Assembly: GCA_028709705.1 (NCBI GenBank)
Contig: JAQVWL010000002.1
Coordinates: 1 to 64,000, forward strand
DNA from: Clostridia bacterium
GTDB lineage: Bacteria; Bacillota; Clostridia; Christensenellales; UBA1242
Reading direction: 5' to 3'
Length of the DNA stretch: 64,000 nucleotides
Shown here: positions 40,994 through 51,092 of the stretch, piece by piece
Layout: every line of letters starts with the position of its first letter
Numbering within the stretch: the stretch's first letter is position 1
Translations under genes and position numbers: made by a program
The notes under the pieces: generated by a model
Seen by the model: the letters and a program-made list of their open reading frames with translations, nothing else
Told to the model about the DNA's origin: nothing
Database searches by the model: none

Positions 40994-41482
40994 TTACACC
41001 CTTTTGTTTAGTATGATTGTATATGTCAAATCTTCGCCGTATTTCACATTGCACTTTACCAAATTTCCTTGTGTGGAAAAACCTACACTGTTGATATAGT
41101 TAAAATCTTCAATTTTTTGCCCATTATTGAAAAGTGAATTTTCACTGTAATTGATAACATAATCTTGACTTTCTGCTGTAAAAATCAAATTTTGTGAAAC
41201 AATGGTTTGTTGGTTTAAAACAAAACTATTTGTTTGATAATTTTCAAAAACACTGACTAAACTTGTTTTAAAAAAAATCAACTCATCAATGTAAGCAGTT
41301 TGCAGTTGTTTGCTTTTCAAAAAACTGTTGATTGACATCAAGCAAAAAACAAGCATAGACATAGCAATTGCCGAAATAGCCATTGCAACAGTAAGTTCCA
41401 CCAGCGTAAAGCCCTTTTTGTTTTTAAACAATCTGCATTTCATAACTAAAATTATTATAACACAACCCTTTGCCTTTGGCAA
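40994..41482 (-). CDS. Prepilin-type N-terminal cleavage/methylation protein
   Basis: KNKKGFTLVELTVAMAISAIAMSMLVF. Confidence 0.88.
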   Translation of the reverse strand: MPKAKGCVIIILVMKCRLFKNKKGFTLVELTVAMAISAIAMSMLVFCLMSINSFLKSKQLQTAYIDELIFFKTSLVSVFENYQTNSFVLNQQTIVSQNLIFTAESQDYVINYSENSLFNNGQKIEDFNYINSVGFSTQGNLVKCNVKYGEDLTYTIILNKRV

Positions 41483-41536
41483 TAATTACATAAAAAAAGA
41501 GATATCGCTATCTCTTTTTGGGATTAATGATAAGTT

Positions 41537-43351
41537 TTAATCTTCTTGTTGTACAACTCCGTTAATTGTTTTTATATTGTTTTCCGTGCAAGAAGTACTT
41601 GTTATTTTGTTTTTGTTTTGGTTTAAAGTTTTAGAAACATAAACAAAATCTTGTGTTTGGATTGTCCAACCTTCTGTCTGACCATTCAATGATTGAACAG
41701 ATAAATTTCCATTACTTTCACAATTAGTAAAAACAAATTCACAGTCGTTTGTTTGAGAAACAAAGCCACATGCAACAGCCCAGTTTCGCACAGTTCCATT
41801 ACCAACTATGGTTATAACACCGTAATTATCACTATTTAAAAAAGTGAGTTTTGCATCAGCAGGACTCCCAACAAAACCTCCGGCTTTTTCTCCAGCTTGA
41901 ACTTGAGCATTATTAACACAACTGCTAATGGTTATTTGGGCTATATCAGTTGATAAACCATAAGTTCTTCCAACAAGTCCCGCAACCCCATCAAAAGCTT
42001 TTATTTTGCTTTGATCCGTAGTTGTACCAATTACAATATTTTCAAGTTGCAAATCACCGAATGAATAACCGATTAAAGCAGCAACACCATCACCGTATAC
42101 TAAAGCACCAGTAGGAATATCTATATTAATACTTACGATATTAAGGTTTTTAATTATAGCATTAGAAACAAAACCAAACAAACCATAAACATATTCTTGT
42201 TTGTCTCTTATGGAATTATCATTTGAACCAAGAGCAACAGTAGTAGCATCATATCCGGTGTTATTTAAATTAGATATAGTATAACGATCTCCGTCAAAAG
42301 TGCCTTGGAAACCCTTAACTACTTTCGTTCTTGCAAAAGCACCAATTGGCACCCAACCATCGTTAAGTACGATATCATCGGTTAATTTAACTAAAACATC
42401 TATATAAGTAGCTCCACCATTTACTGAATCTCTAAAAGCTTCAAGTTGAGCAAGGGTAGATATGTTAACAGAAAAATTTTCCGTTTGTAAATCTTCATTA
42501 TCTAAATTTGATGTATTGTTTGTAACCATACCGCCATTATTAGAAAAATTTGCAGAAGTTAAAGAAAGTTGACCAGCTGTAAGAGTATCAACAATTCCAG
42601 AATTTGCAACATATACCGCTGTTGATTTTACTACTAAATTCTTGACATAACTAGCTTGTAGCAATATTAGATTACCAGAATTAATTTCTAAATCTCCAGC
42701 GTATCCATACAATGAATGGGTATCTGTAGCAGCAATATTTAGCGAATCAACTCTTCCATATTGGCTTATGTTTGCATTAGGGGTGTTTAAACTCAAAGTA
42801 GATATCACACCTTTTATTGTCGCATTTCCCATAGATAAACTATTAATTGACAATGTGCCTTTTAAAATATTTTTTCCTGTGTCAAAACTAGATAGTGTGG
42901 TTAAAGCAAAATTTTGGCTAGAGTTTTGGGTTAAAAAATAGTTTAATTGACATTTATTTGTAGTTATCACTTCACTAGGTGTTTTAACAGTTAACCATAA
43001 TTGTCCAGTTGTTAAATTATAAGTTCTTGAATTGTAAAGTACATTAAAATTTTCATCCACAAATAAGATTTGTTTTGAAACAGCATCCCATACAAATCTA
43101 CAATTTTCAGTAGTAGGATTTAGCTTTCCTATTCCATAACCTTCTTCGTCTAGAATATCAACCACCTCTTGCATTGAAGTAGCATTTGAAATTAGACTAT
43201 TAAATGTTGTGGCAAGTTGCGTGTCAGATGAAATATTTGCTTTTCTAACAAGACTTGTGTAGGTTGGTATCAATACTGCGGCTAAGATGGCAATAACTGC
43301 AATAACGATTACAAGTTCTGTTAATGTAAAAGCTTTTTTTAGTTTTTTCAT
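41537..43351 (-). CDS. Oversized prepilin-like protein (604 aa) with adhesin-like C-terminal domain
   Basis: KKAFTLTELVIVIAVIAILAAVLIPTYTSLVRKA; C-terminal YGLFGFVSNAIIKNLNIVS / VAALIGYSFGDLQLENI / GLVGRTYG GLUG-like repeats. Confidence 0.85.
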   Translation of the reverse strand: MKKLKKAFTLTELVIVIAVIAILAAVLIPTYTSLVRKANISSDTQLATTFNSLISNATSMQEVVDILDEEGYGIGKLNPTTENCRFVWDAVSKQILFVDENFNVLYNSRTYNLTTGQLWLTVKTPSEVITTNKCQLNYFLTQNSSQNFALTTLSSFDTGKNILKGTLSINSLSMGNATIKGVISTLSLNTPNANISQYGRVDSLNIAATDTHSLYGYAGDLEINSGNLILLQASYVKNLVVKSTAVYVANSGIVDTLTAGQLSLTSANFSNNGGMVTNNTSNLDNEDLQTENFSVNISTLAQLEAFRDSVNGGATYIDVLVKLTDDIVLNDGWVPIGAFARTKVVKGFQGTFDGDRYTISNLNNTGYDATTVALGSNDNSIRDKQEYVYGLFGFVSNAIIKNLNIVSINIDIPTGALVYGDGVAALIGYSFGDLQLENIVIGTTTDQSKIKAFDGVAGLVGRTYGLSTDIAQITISSCVNNAQVQAGEKAGGFVGSPADAKLTFLNSDNYGVITIVGNGTVRNWAVACGFVSQTNDCEFVFTNCESNGNLSVQSLNGQTEGWTIQTQDFVYVSKTLNQNKNKITSTSCTENNIKTINGVVQQED

Positions 43352-43561
43352 TTTATTCTCCTTATTTTATTTTAATTTCTCTTTAATTGCTTGCTCTTTT
43401 AAACAATTAATTTGATATAACTATACTATAACTTTTATAATTTTTTTTGTCAACAAAAATAAACAATATATTTTGTAATAATTTGGTCGAAAAAAATGTT
43501 TAATAAGTTATAAAAAAATAGTCTACCCTTTAAATATATGATATAAAAAGGGAATTTAACA

Positions 43562-46500
43562 CTATTTTTCTTCATTTGGGTCAATGATTTTGATTTCTTT
43601 TTTTATTATTGTAATTTTATCTTGAATAGAAGGTTTTTGTTGGTTGGTTTTGTTATGTTGTTCTATTGTTTTTTGATTTTGTTTTTCTTGTTTTGCAAGT
43701 TTTCGTGCTTGTTTTGCTTCTTTAAGTCTTATTTTGTTTTCGGCTAATTTTGCTGATTTTTGTTGTTTTAATTCTTTTAGTTTTTGTTGTTTTTCTTCAA
43801 GTTTTTTCTTGTTTTCGGCTTTTTTGTTTGCTTTTTGCTGTAGTAATTCAGCAGTTTGTTTTTGCTTTTCTTCAACAATTTTCTTCAATTCTTCTTTTTG
43901 GGTGTTTATATCATTAAAAAATTTGCTTTCCATTCTTTGTTGCTTGCTTTCATTGAAAGTATAAAGCGAAATTTTTTTGAAAGGCATTTTTTTGTTCAAA
44001 AATGGTTTTAGGCCTCGTATATCTTCAAACCAAAGCAAATTTTCATATCCGCTGGGCATTGTAATTGGCTTGGCTCTGCCAACTTTGGTTGTGGCAATTA
44101 GTTTTCCGTTATTAAAAAAACTAACAGTTTTCTTTTTGTCAAAAAAGTATAGTGCGGTTAAAAACATAATTAACAACAAAATGTCTAATATTACAAATTT
44201 TGTGAAATCTGCGTTGACATAATTTTCAAAAGATGTCCACTTTGCATAAAGCGAAAGACTGGGTTCGGTTATATTGTCAAAATCTGCCAAAATAGAAAGT
44301 GTGTTGTTTGAAAACCAACCATCAAAAAAGTTTTGGCGGTATGAAACTGGTATATATTTGGTTGACAAGTCTTCATTTGCATAATATACAACTGACTTGT
44401 TTTCGGCAATACCATTAAGATTGTAATGCACTAACACTGTTTCTTCAAATTGTGGAAACAAATTAAATCCAAAATACCATTTTTTTGGTTGCACTGAATA
44501 GTTTGAAAAGTTTTCTTCCATTATTTCATTAAGATTGGCAAGATAAGCATTTAATAGTCTTAAAACCTTTCCGTTGGAAAAGTCTTTTTGAGTACTTGTA
44601 TTGCCAACAAAATAATATTTGTCTGTTTCGCAAGCCACATTTGGCGACCAAACAATTGGCACTGCAAAATTGTTTGAGTTTGTTGTTTTGACTGAAACAT
44701 TGCCCAAATTGTAGTTGTTATACAAACTGCAATTAGTGTTTGACACAATCCCCACACCGCTTGCAACTGCAAGCAATTTGCTTTCTTGCAAAATAGTTAT
44801 ATCGCCTTGGTTAAATGAATTTATAATACTGCTATTCAAGTCCATTATTGCTATTCCCGCAACAAACAAGCAAGTTTCGTATTGTGTTGTGTTGGAAACA
44901 ACAGTTGACAAATCAATTTTTGCTAAATTGGAACTGTTTATTATCATTGAATTGTCAATTTTCCCTGCTATCATTCCACAATTTGCATTTATATCATTAT
45001 TGTTAAGCATTGTTATGTCAATATTTCCTTGGTTTTGGCAGTTGTTAATCAAACTGCTTTGACCTTTCAAATCAGCAATTATACCGCCTACTTGAATATT
45101 CAAAGTTTGAGTTGTTGCTGTGTTTGAAAGTTTTGTGTTGACAAAATTTGTTATGTTTTTCAAATTTGTGTTCTCGCCCAGTCCAACAACATTTGCAAAG
45201 TTTATGCTTGAATTTACCCCAAAATTGACTTGCAACTTTTGTGGTGCTTTTATTTTTATATTATACAAATTACAATTTTTTAAATATGGAAACAAACTCG
45301 TGTAGTTACTATATGTATTATATATAGTAGTATTTATACTTTTGTTATTTCCATTTATATCGTAATTGTTTAGCGGTTCAAAAATCAAACTGCTAACTGG
45401 GTTATTAAAATTGATATCATTTGCAAACTTTACAAAAGTTTTTGTTGTTTCTTGTTTTTTGTAGCCTTTCAAAAAATTTTCAAACTGGTTTGTGGAATTA
45501 ATGATATAAGGGCTTATTTCACTTCCCACACCTTGACCATTGTGGAAAATTTTTGTGTCAACATAAAAATTTATGTTCCCATTTTCTGAAAACAAGTTGG
45601 GATTTGTTGATTGGTGTGCTGTTTCATCAAAACACACTTCGCCGTTAAAGGTTATAGTTTTTGCGCTGTTGCTATAAATTCCAAAAAAAGAGTATCCCCT
45701 GAACAAAAAATCTGAATTTGAAATGATAATACTTGGAGATTGTATTGTAAAAGCAGTTGTCAAGTTTAAACTGCTTATCATTTGTGCGGTCAAACCATTG
45801 TAGTTGATTTTGTAAACTGTCAACTCCCAATGTGCCGTAAATATCAAGTTTCCAATCGTGCCTTTTGCAACAACTTTGTTTGGGTTATTCAAAGTGTCTG
45901 CAAAACTTTGTTCTGTTGTGTCGTTTTCACAAGTCCAGCCCAAAAATGTATAATAAGTTCTATTAGGTTTTGGCAAAACAAATGCTTCGGTTTCGCAAGT
46001 ATAAGTTGTTTTAAGTACAACATTTTCGCCCCATTCGCCATCGTTTAAAATATAAGTTATATTATATTCAATCGCTTGCCAAACAGCGTACAATGTTTGG
46101 TTTGAAAAAGTAAGTTGATTTGTACCCTGTTCGGTATATGTCGCAAAAGTTGCATTGTTTGTTTCTGCCCAACCCAAAAATGTGTAACCCGAACGGATTT
46201 CAGTTTCCAAAAACTGCAAATCAATTATATCGCCAATGAAGTATCTATTTTCATCGTTTGGTGGAACAATATTTGCAACATTGGGGTTATAAATTAATGA
46301 ATAAAAAGCAAATATAACCATATTTGAATTTGAGAATTTTATGTCATAATTTTCATTAAAAATTGCAAATTTGGTTTTATAAGTTTCGTTTGTCGCTTCA
46401 ATCAATATTGTTGTCGCTGAAACAATTTCTCCGCCAAAATTTATGCAAATATCTTCGCCAGAATAATATTGACTACCAATTTGTGCAACTATTTTTGTTT

Positions 46501-47377
46501 GGGTGTAAATTTGCGGTGCGGTTGTTTCAAATATTGGTGCACAAGAAAGACTTATGGTTGCATTTGTTGAATAAACTGCATAACCATTTGAATTGTTTGT
46601 TATCGTTCCACCAGAAATATTTATTGCTCCGCTGGTTGCATAAACTGCTCCTTCTTCACTTTTGCCAATAATTTGTGTTGGGTTTGGTGAAGCACTTTCG
46701 TGTATATTTATATTTGCTGTGCCTGTTGAATAAATTGCAAATGAGTTTTTTGATTCAATTTTTCCGCCAAATATATTTATATCTCCGCCATCTAGATTGT
46801 ATATTGTCTTTTCATTTGCAGTAAAATTGCCATCATAGATATTCAATTCTCCACCGCTAACGTTTTTTATCAAGTGAGAGTTTGCATTGTTGGTAAATTC
46901 CGCATTGCTAATTTCAACACTTGCGTTGTTGTTTACAAAAATCAACCCATTTGTGCTGTTTGCATAACCAGTCAGTTTGCCAGTAAGTGTATATTTTCCA
47001 TTTTTTAAGTCAAGGTATTTGTCACCCACACTAATTTGGTTAAAACTTATTACACAATCTTGATAACTTTGATTAGAAAGTCTGTCTTGGTCAATGGTTG
47101 AAATAATGTTTTCAAAACTGCTGTTTTCAAGCAAAATATAAGTCTCTTGGTTTTCATAAGACCCAAAAACCGAATAAATACTATTGTTTTGATTTATTTG
47201 ATAAGAATAAGATTTTGATATATCCTCATCAAAAGTTTCAGCACTTACTACTTGATTGTCAGAAATAGTTTTGTAACCCAATTTTTGATTGTTAACCAAG
47301 TCAAAGCCAATTAGAAGGGAAAACGAAAACACTAATATCAAAAAAGACAATAAAATAATTTTTGGTTGTTTTTTCAT
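43562..47377 (-). CDS. Large surface protein with InlB-type repeats, C-terminal TM and basic coiled-coil tail
   Basis: YTFLGWAETNNATFATY…LYAVWQ, YTFLGWTCENDTT, QNFFDGWFSNNT…LYAKW; TM FVILDILLLIMFLTALYFF; tail KKLEEKQQKLKELKQQKSAKLAENK. Confidence 0.8.
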   Translation of the reverse strand: MKKQPKIILLSFLILVFSFSLLIGFDLVNNQKLGYKTISDNQVVSAETFDEDISKSYSYQINQNNSIYSVFGSYENQETYILLENSSFENIISTIDQDRLSNQSYQDCVISFNQISVGDKYLDLKNGKYTLTGKLTGYANSTNGLIFVNNNASVEISNAEFTNNANSHLIKNVSGGELNIYDGNFTANEKTIYNLDGGDINIFGGKIESKNSFAIYSTGTANINIHESASPNPTQIIGKSEEGAVYATSGAINISGGTITNNSNGYAVYSTNATISLSCAPIFETTAPQIYTQTKIVAQIGSQYYSGEDICINFGGEIVSATTILIEATNETYKTKFAIFNENYDIKFSNSNMVIFAFYSLIYNPNVANIVPPNDENRYFIGDIIDLQFLETEIRSGYTFLGWAETNNATFATYTEQGTNQLTFSNQTLYAVWQAIEYNITYILNDGEWGENVVLKTTYTCETEAFVLPKPNRTYYTFLGWTCENDTTEQSFADTLNNPNKVVAKGTIGNLIFTAHWELTVYKINYNGLTAQMISSLNLTTAFTIQSPSIIISNSDFLFRGYSFFGIYSNSAKTITFNGEVCFDETAHQSTNPNLFSENGNINFYVDTKIFHNGQGVGSEISPYIINSTNQFENFLKGYKKQETTKTFVKFANDINFNNPVSSLIFEPLNNYDINGNNKSINTTIYNTYSNYTSLFPYLKNCNLYNIKIKAPQKLQVNFGVNSSINFANVVGLGENTNLKNITNFVNTKLSNTATTQTLNIQVGGIIADLKGQSSLINNCQNQGNIDITMLNNNDINANCGMIAGKIDNSMIINSSNLAKIDLSTVVSNTTQYETCLFVAGIAIMDLNSSIINSFNQGDITILQESKLLAVASGVGIVSNTNCSLYNNYNLGNVSVKTTNSNNFAVPIVWSPNVACETDKYYFVGNTSTQKDFSNGKVLRLLNAYLANLNEIMEENFSNYSVQPKKWYFGFNLFPQFEETVLVHYNLNGIAENKSVVYYANEDLSTKYIPVSYRQNFFDGWFSNNTLSILADFDNITEPSLSLYAKWTSFENYVNADFTKFVILDILLLIMFLTALYFFDKKKTVSFFNNGKLIATTKVGRAKPITMPSGYENLLWFEDIRGLKPFLNKKMPFKKISLYTFNESKQQRMESKFFNDINTQKEELKKIVEEKQKQTAELLQQKANKKAENKKKLEEKQQKLKELKQQKSAKLAENKIRLKEAKQARKLAKQEKQNQKTIEQHNKTNQQKPSIQDKITIIKKEIKIIDPNEEK

Positions 47378-47530
47378 ATTCTTTCCTTTATTTTTATATT
47401 TTATTATAGCATACATATATTAATTTGACAATTAGGTTTTAAAAATAAATAGTATTTTTGCATTTGTTGATTTATGTTGATTTTTGGTTGTTTTTAATTT
47501 ATAATATTTTTATTAAAAGATAGGTGTGAG

Positions 47531-48397
47531 ATGAGCAAGTTTTTTTGTGATAGCAACAGTGAACTTTGGTACACAAAAGCCGATGAATTGGGCTTAAAAG
47601 TTATAGGAATGCCCTATACACTTGATGATATTGAAAAAGATTATGATTTGGGAAGAAATACAGATTTTGATTATTTTTATAATAGAATCAAAAAAGGTGG
47701 CATTGCAAAAACACAAGCCTTAAACGTGCAAAATTATTTGGACTATTTTGAACCCGTTTTAAAAAACGGAGATGACATTATTTATGTGCATTTTTCAAAC
47801 CAAATGAGCGGAACTTTCGAATATATGAAACAAGCAATAGCAATCTTGAAAGAAAAATATCCAGAGCGAACAATAAAATATGTTGACACACTTTTGATAT
47901 CAGTTGGCGAAGCACTTGAAGTTTATGAAGCAGGAAAAATGTGGAAAAATGGAGCAACTGATGATGAAATTATAAAATTTATTGAAGATTATAGACAAAA
48001 CTATGCAGTGTATTTTTTGGTTGATGATTTGGGGCATTTAAAAAGAGGTGGCAGACTTTCTGCATCTTCCTTCATTGTTGGAACTGTGCTTAACATAAAA
48101 CCAATACTAAAAATGGACGAAATAGGCAAAATTGTTAAACACGGAGTTGCAAGCGGTAAAAAGAAAGGCATAAAAGAACTTGCAAACATTGTAAAAAACA
48201 CGGGCTTGGAACTTGACAAACACCCAATCATTATTGCACACGCACAAGCAGAAGAACTTGCAAACGAACTTAAAAAAATCCTGCTTGAAGAAATTGATAA
48301 AAATCTTGATATTTGGGTGCAACCTATTGGTCCAACAGTTGGAACGCATTGCGGACCTGGGTCAATCGGCGTTACATTTTACGCAAAACATAGATAA
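47531..48397 (+). CDS. DegV family fatty-acid-binding protein
   Basis: DSNSELWYTKADELGLKVIGMPY; VHFSNQMSGTFEYM; LKRGGRLSASSFIVGTVLNIKPIL; GPTVGTHCGPGSIGV. Confidence 0.92.
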   Translation: MSKFFCDSNSELWYTKADELGLKVIGMPYTLDDIEKDYDLGRNTDFDYFYNRIKKGGIAKTQALNVQNYLDYFEPVLKNGDDIIYVHFSNQMSGTFEYMKQAIAILKEKYPERTIKYVDTLLISVGEALEVYEAGKMWKNGATDDEIIKFIEDYRQNYAVYFLVDDLGHLKRGGRLSASSFIVGTVLNIKPILKMDEIGKIVKHGVASGKKKGIKELANIVKNTGLELDKHPIIIAHAQAEELANELKKILLEEIDKNLDIWVQPIGPTVGTHCGPGSIGVTFYAKHR

Positions 48398-48504
48398 AAA
48401 ATTAAACATACCAAAACAAAAAACTAGGTTTTCCCTAGTTTTTTTGTTAAAAAATGTGCCAAGTTTTTAGCACATTTTTTATTTAATATCAACTTGCAAT
48501 ATTT

Positions 48505-50607
48505 TTAACTTGCAATATCAAAATATTCTAAACAAGCACCAATATATTGTGAACCACCTTTTAGGAACAAATACATGTAATCGCCTTGGTATAAACCATC
48601 GTTGTTATCAGGATTATTATATATATCTAGAAGACCAAATTCCCCCCCCATTGCTCCATTGGGTCCTACATAACCCAAACCACCAGCAGAACTTAGCAAA
48701 ATTGGAGCACCAGCACTAATCAAGTCGGGTAAATTAGAATTGGTATTAAAAGCATTCATATCTAAAATTGTATCATTTATTGTATTTCCATTATTTATTG
48801 CCGTTACACCTTGCAATGGATGTTCAAATGTTAGCGGGTCGCTTCCATCTATCATTGCTGTAATAAAATTTAGTTTGCCATCTGCATTCATAATTGATTT
48901 TGTATTTGATGAATATCCAACAACTAATTGATTCATAGTAGCAATGCCTGCCATCAAAGCACCAGCATGATTTAAACTAAACCAAGCTTCCGTTCCATAT
49001 ACATAATTTTCAATAACGCAATCTGCAAAGTTTATGTTTGCATGGTTTGTTCCATCATCAACCGCACAAACAAGGGCAATTGGTCCGCCCGCTCTTTTAA
49101 ATTCACTGTTCGTTACATCATTTGTTTCACAACCATAAAGATACATCATACAACTAAATGAGTCATAAGTTTTGCAGTGGTTCAAAGTTGTTTTTGCTTC
49201 TTGCCCATCAACACCGGCTCTTTGAGTTGTGTAGTTTGTCAAAAAGCATTTTGAAATAACATTGTCTGCAATAAAATCTTTTGAAGTGCTGTTAACCATT
49301 GTTAAACCGCCAAGATATTTTGATAATTCTGAACGATTTGAATTGCCTATTACATTCAAATTTTCCATAACGCACTTACCATTAGCAATGTTAACATCAG
49401 TTCCCGCTTTGTCCCCAGTAAAACCAAACAAAAGTGAATTTGAAATTAATTCATCACTGTAAGTTGTTGAACCCAAATCTTTGCCATCATCATCTCTAAC
49501 TATCAATGGAATATCAGAAGCATCAATAGTAAAATAATTTCCGCTAAGGGTAAAGGTGTCATTTGATGCAACCATTCTGGTATATATTGACAACGAATCT
49601 TTTAATGAACCCAAAGATATTCTGTAATCAATTGCACCTTTTACTTCATTTTCTTGCCAAACATAACTTGTTGGAATATCATTTGCTGTTATTAATATGT
49701 TGTTATGTAAAATAATTGAACTTATTTCTTCACTTGTTACACTGTTTTCGCTTTTGTAAGTTGCCCAATCGGTTTCTGTTGTTAAATTATTATTTATTTT
49801 ACTTAAATCAGCTGCGCTATAAGCATTCCACCCATCAACAACTGTAAACGCAAATGAAACTGGACTTGAGTCAATCTCTGCTAAATCTTGTGCTGTCAGA
49901 CTTGCGGGACGAACTGTAATTTTAAAAGCTTTGCCAATAGCATTTTCTGTAAAATCAAAAGAAGATTTTGTTGTGTTTATTTCAACCATATCAGTTAAAT
50001 TGGTGTCAGTTAAAACAGTATATTCTTCTGTAACTTCGTCAAACATTTCAACTATTGCAATAGAAGTATAGGCTGAAGGAAAAAATTTGTTTCCACCTTC
50101 ATCTTCGGCAAATATTGTAGGCAAAAAGACAAATGGATTGTCATCGCCAACTTTATAACCTGCTGTTTTGTTGTAAAATTCTGTTTCTTTGTTAGCTTTT
50201 GCTAAAATATTATATTCATAACTTGCTACAAAAGAAGGTGCTTCAAACAAAATAACTGTATCTGTGCTTTCCAAACATCTAAGCACTTTGATTTTTATTG
50301 AACCTATCTTATTGCCATATGAAAAATTTAAAGTTTTTAAACCTGCGGTTGTTGTGTTAAGAGTATCAAAAATGTTGTCAAAATTGATATCTTCACTTGT
50401 CAATTCTTCAGTTGTTCCATCGCTGTAAGTAACAACAATTATTGCCCCTTCAACTGAAAATTGTTCATTTACATAGCATTCTGTGGATAAAGTTCCACTT
50501 TTTATGGAAATTGACGTGATGGTTATTGGAGTATCGCAACCAACCAAAAAAACGCCAAAACCAAACATAAGACAAAATGCCATTATGTATGTTGCAAATT
50601 TTTTCAT
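48505..50607 (-). CDS. Putative surface lipoprotein with bacterial Ig-like and parallel beta-helix-like regions
   Basis: MKKFATYIMAFCLMFGFGVFLVGCDTP lipobox; NEQFSVEGAIIVVTYSDGTTEELTSEDI Ig-like. Confidence 0.75.
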   Translation of the reverse strand: MKKFATYIMAFCLMFGFGVFLVGCDTPITITSISIKSGTLSTECYVNEQFSVEGAIIVVTYSDGTTEELTSEDINFDNIFDTLNTTTAGLKTLNFSYGNKIGSIKIKVLRCLESTDTVILFEAPSFVASYEYNILAKANKETEFYNKTAGYKVGDDNPFVFLPTIFAEDEGGNKFFPSAYTSIAIVEMFDEVTEEYTVLTDTNLTDMVEINTTKSSFDFTENAIGKAFKITVRPASLTAQDLAEIDSSPVSFAFTVVDGWNAYSAADLSKINNNLTTETDWATYKSENSVTSEEISSIILHNNILITANDIPTSYVWQENEVKGAIDYRISLGSLKDSLSIYTRMVASNDTFTLSGNYFTIDASDIPLIVRDDDGKDLGSTTYSDELISNSLLFGFTGDKAGTDVNIANGKCVMENLNVIGNSNRSELSKYLGGLTMVNSTSKDFIADNVISKCFLTNYTTQRAGVDGQEAKTTLNHCKTYDSFSCMMYLYGCETNDVTNSEFKRAGGPIALVCAVDDGTNHANINFADCVIENYVYGTEAWFSLNHAGALMAGIATMNQLVVGYSSNTKSIMNADGKLNFITAMIDGSDPLTFEHPLQGVTAINNGNTINDTILDMNAFNTNSNLPDLISAGAPILLSSAGGLGYVGPNGAMGGEFGLLDIYNNPDNNDGLYQGDYMYLFLKGGSQYIGACLEYFDIAS

Positions 50608-50684
50608 TTTTTCTCCTTTGATAAAAAATAATAAGATACTATGTTTATACCATAACTGTTTTTTTTTGTCAAATAATTTTAATG

Positions 50685-51092
50685 TCAATTTTGTGCATTT
50701 AACATTACTTTTTCAACAATATTTTTTCCATCAGTTGATTTTATTTGCACATAAATTATTCCCGCCCCAAAAAACGATACTTCACCCGATTGACTCACTG
50801 TTGCTATAGATGAACTTCCAATATGTTCAAATTCAACTGTTTGATTTGTTGCGTTGTCGGGATATACTCTATACTCAATTTGATATTTAAGACCAGTTGT
50901 ATAATTGAGTAAAATATATTTGATTAGAGTGCCTTCGCCATCAAACATTTCTTCCGCTTCAGTATTTATACACTCAATACTCGTAACATAAATTGTTTCA
51001 TTATAGGCTTTTATTTTCATACCAAAAAAACCAATAAAACATATTGACGCGATGTAAATTATTCCAATAACAATTACTATTGATTTTTTCAT
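50685..51092 (-). CDS. Membrane-anchored Ig-like small protein (135 aa)
   Basis: N-terminal TM; VYPDNATNQTVEFEHIGSSSIATVSQSGEVSFFGAGI Big_2-like. Confidence 0.6.
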   Translation of the reverse strand: MKKSIVIVIGIIYIASICFIGFFGMKIKAYNETIYVTSIECINTEAEEMFDGEGTLIKYILLNYTTGLKYQIEYRVYPDNATNQTVEFEHIGSSSIATVSQSGEVSFFGAGIIYVQIKSTDGKNIVEKVMLNAQN

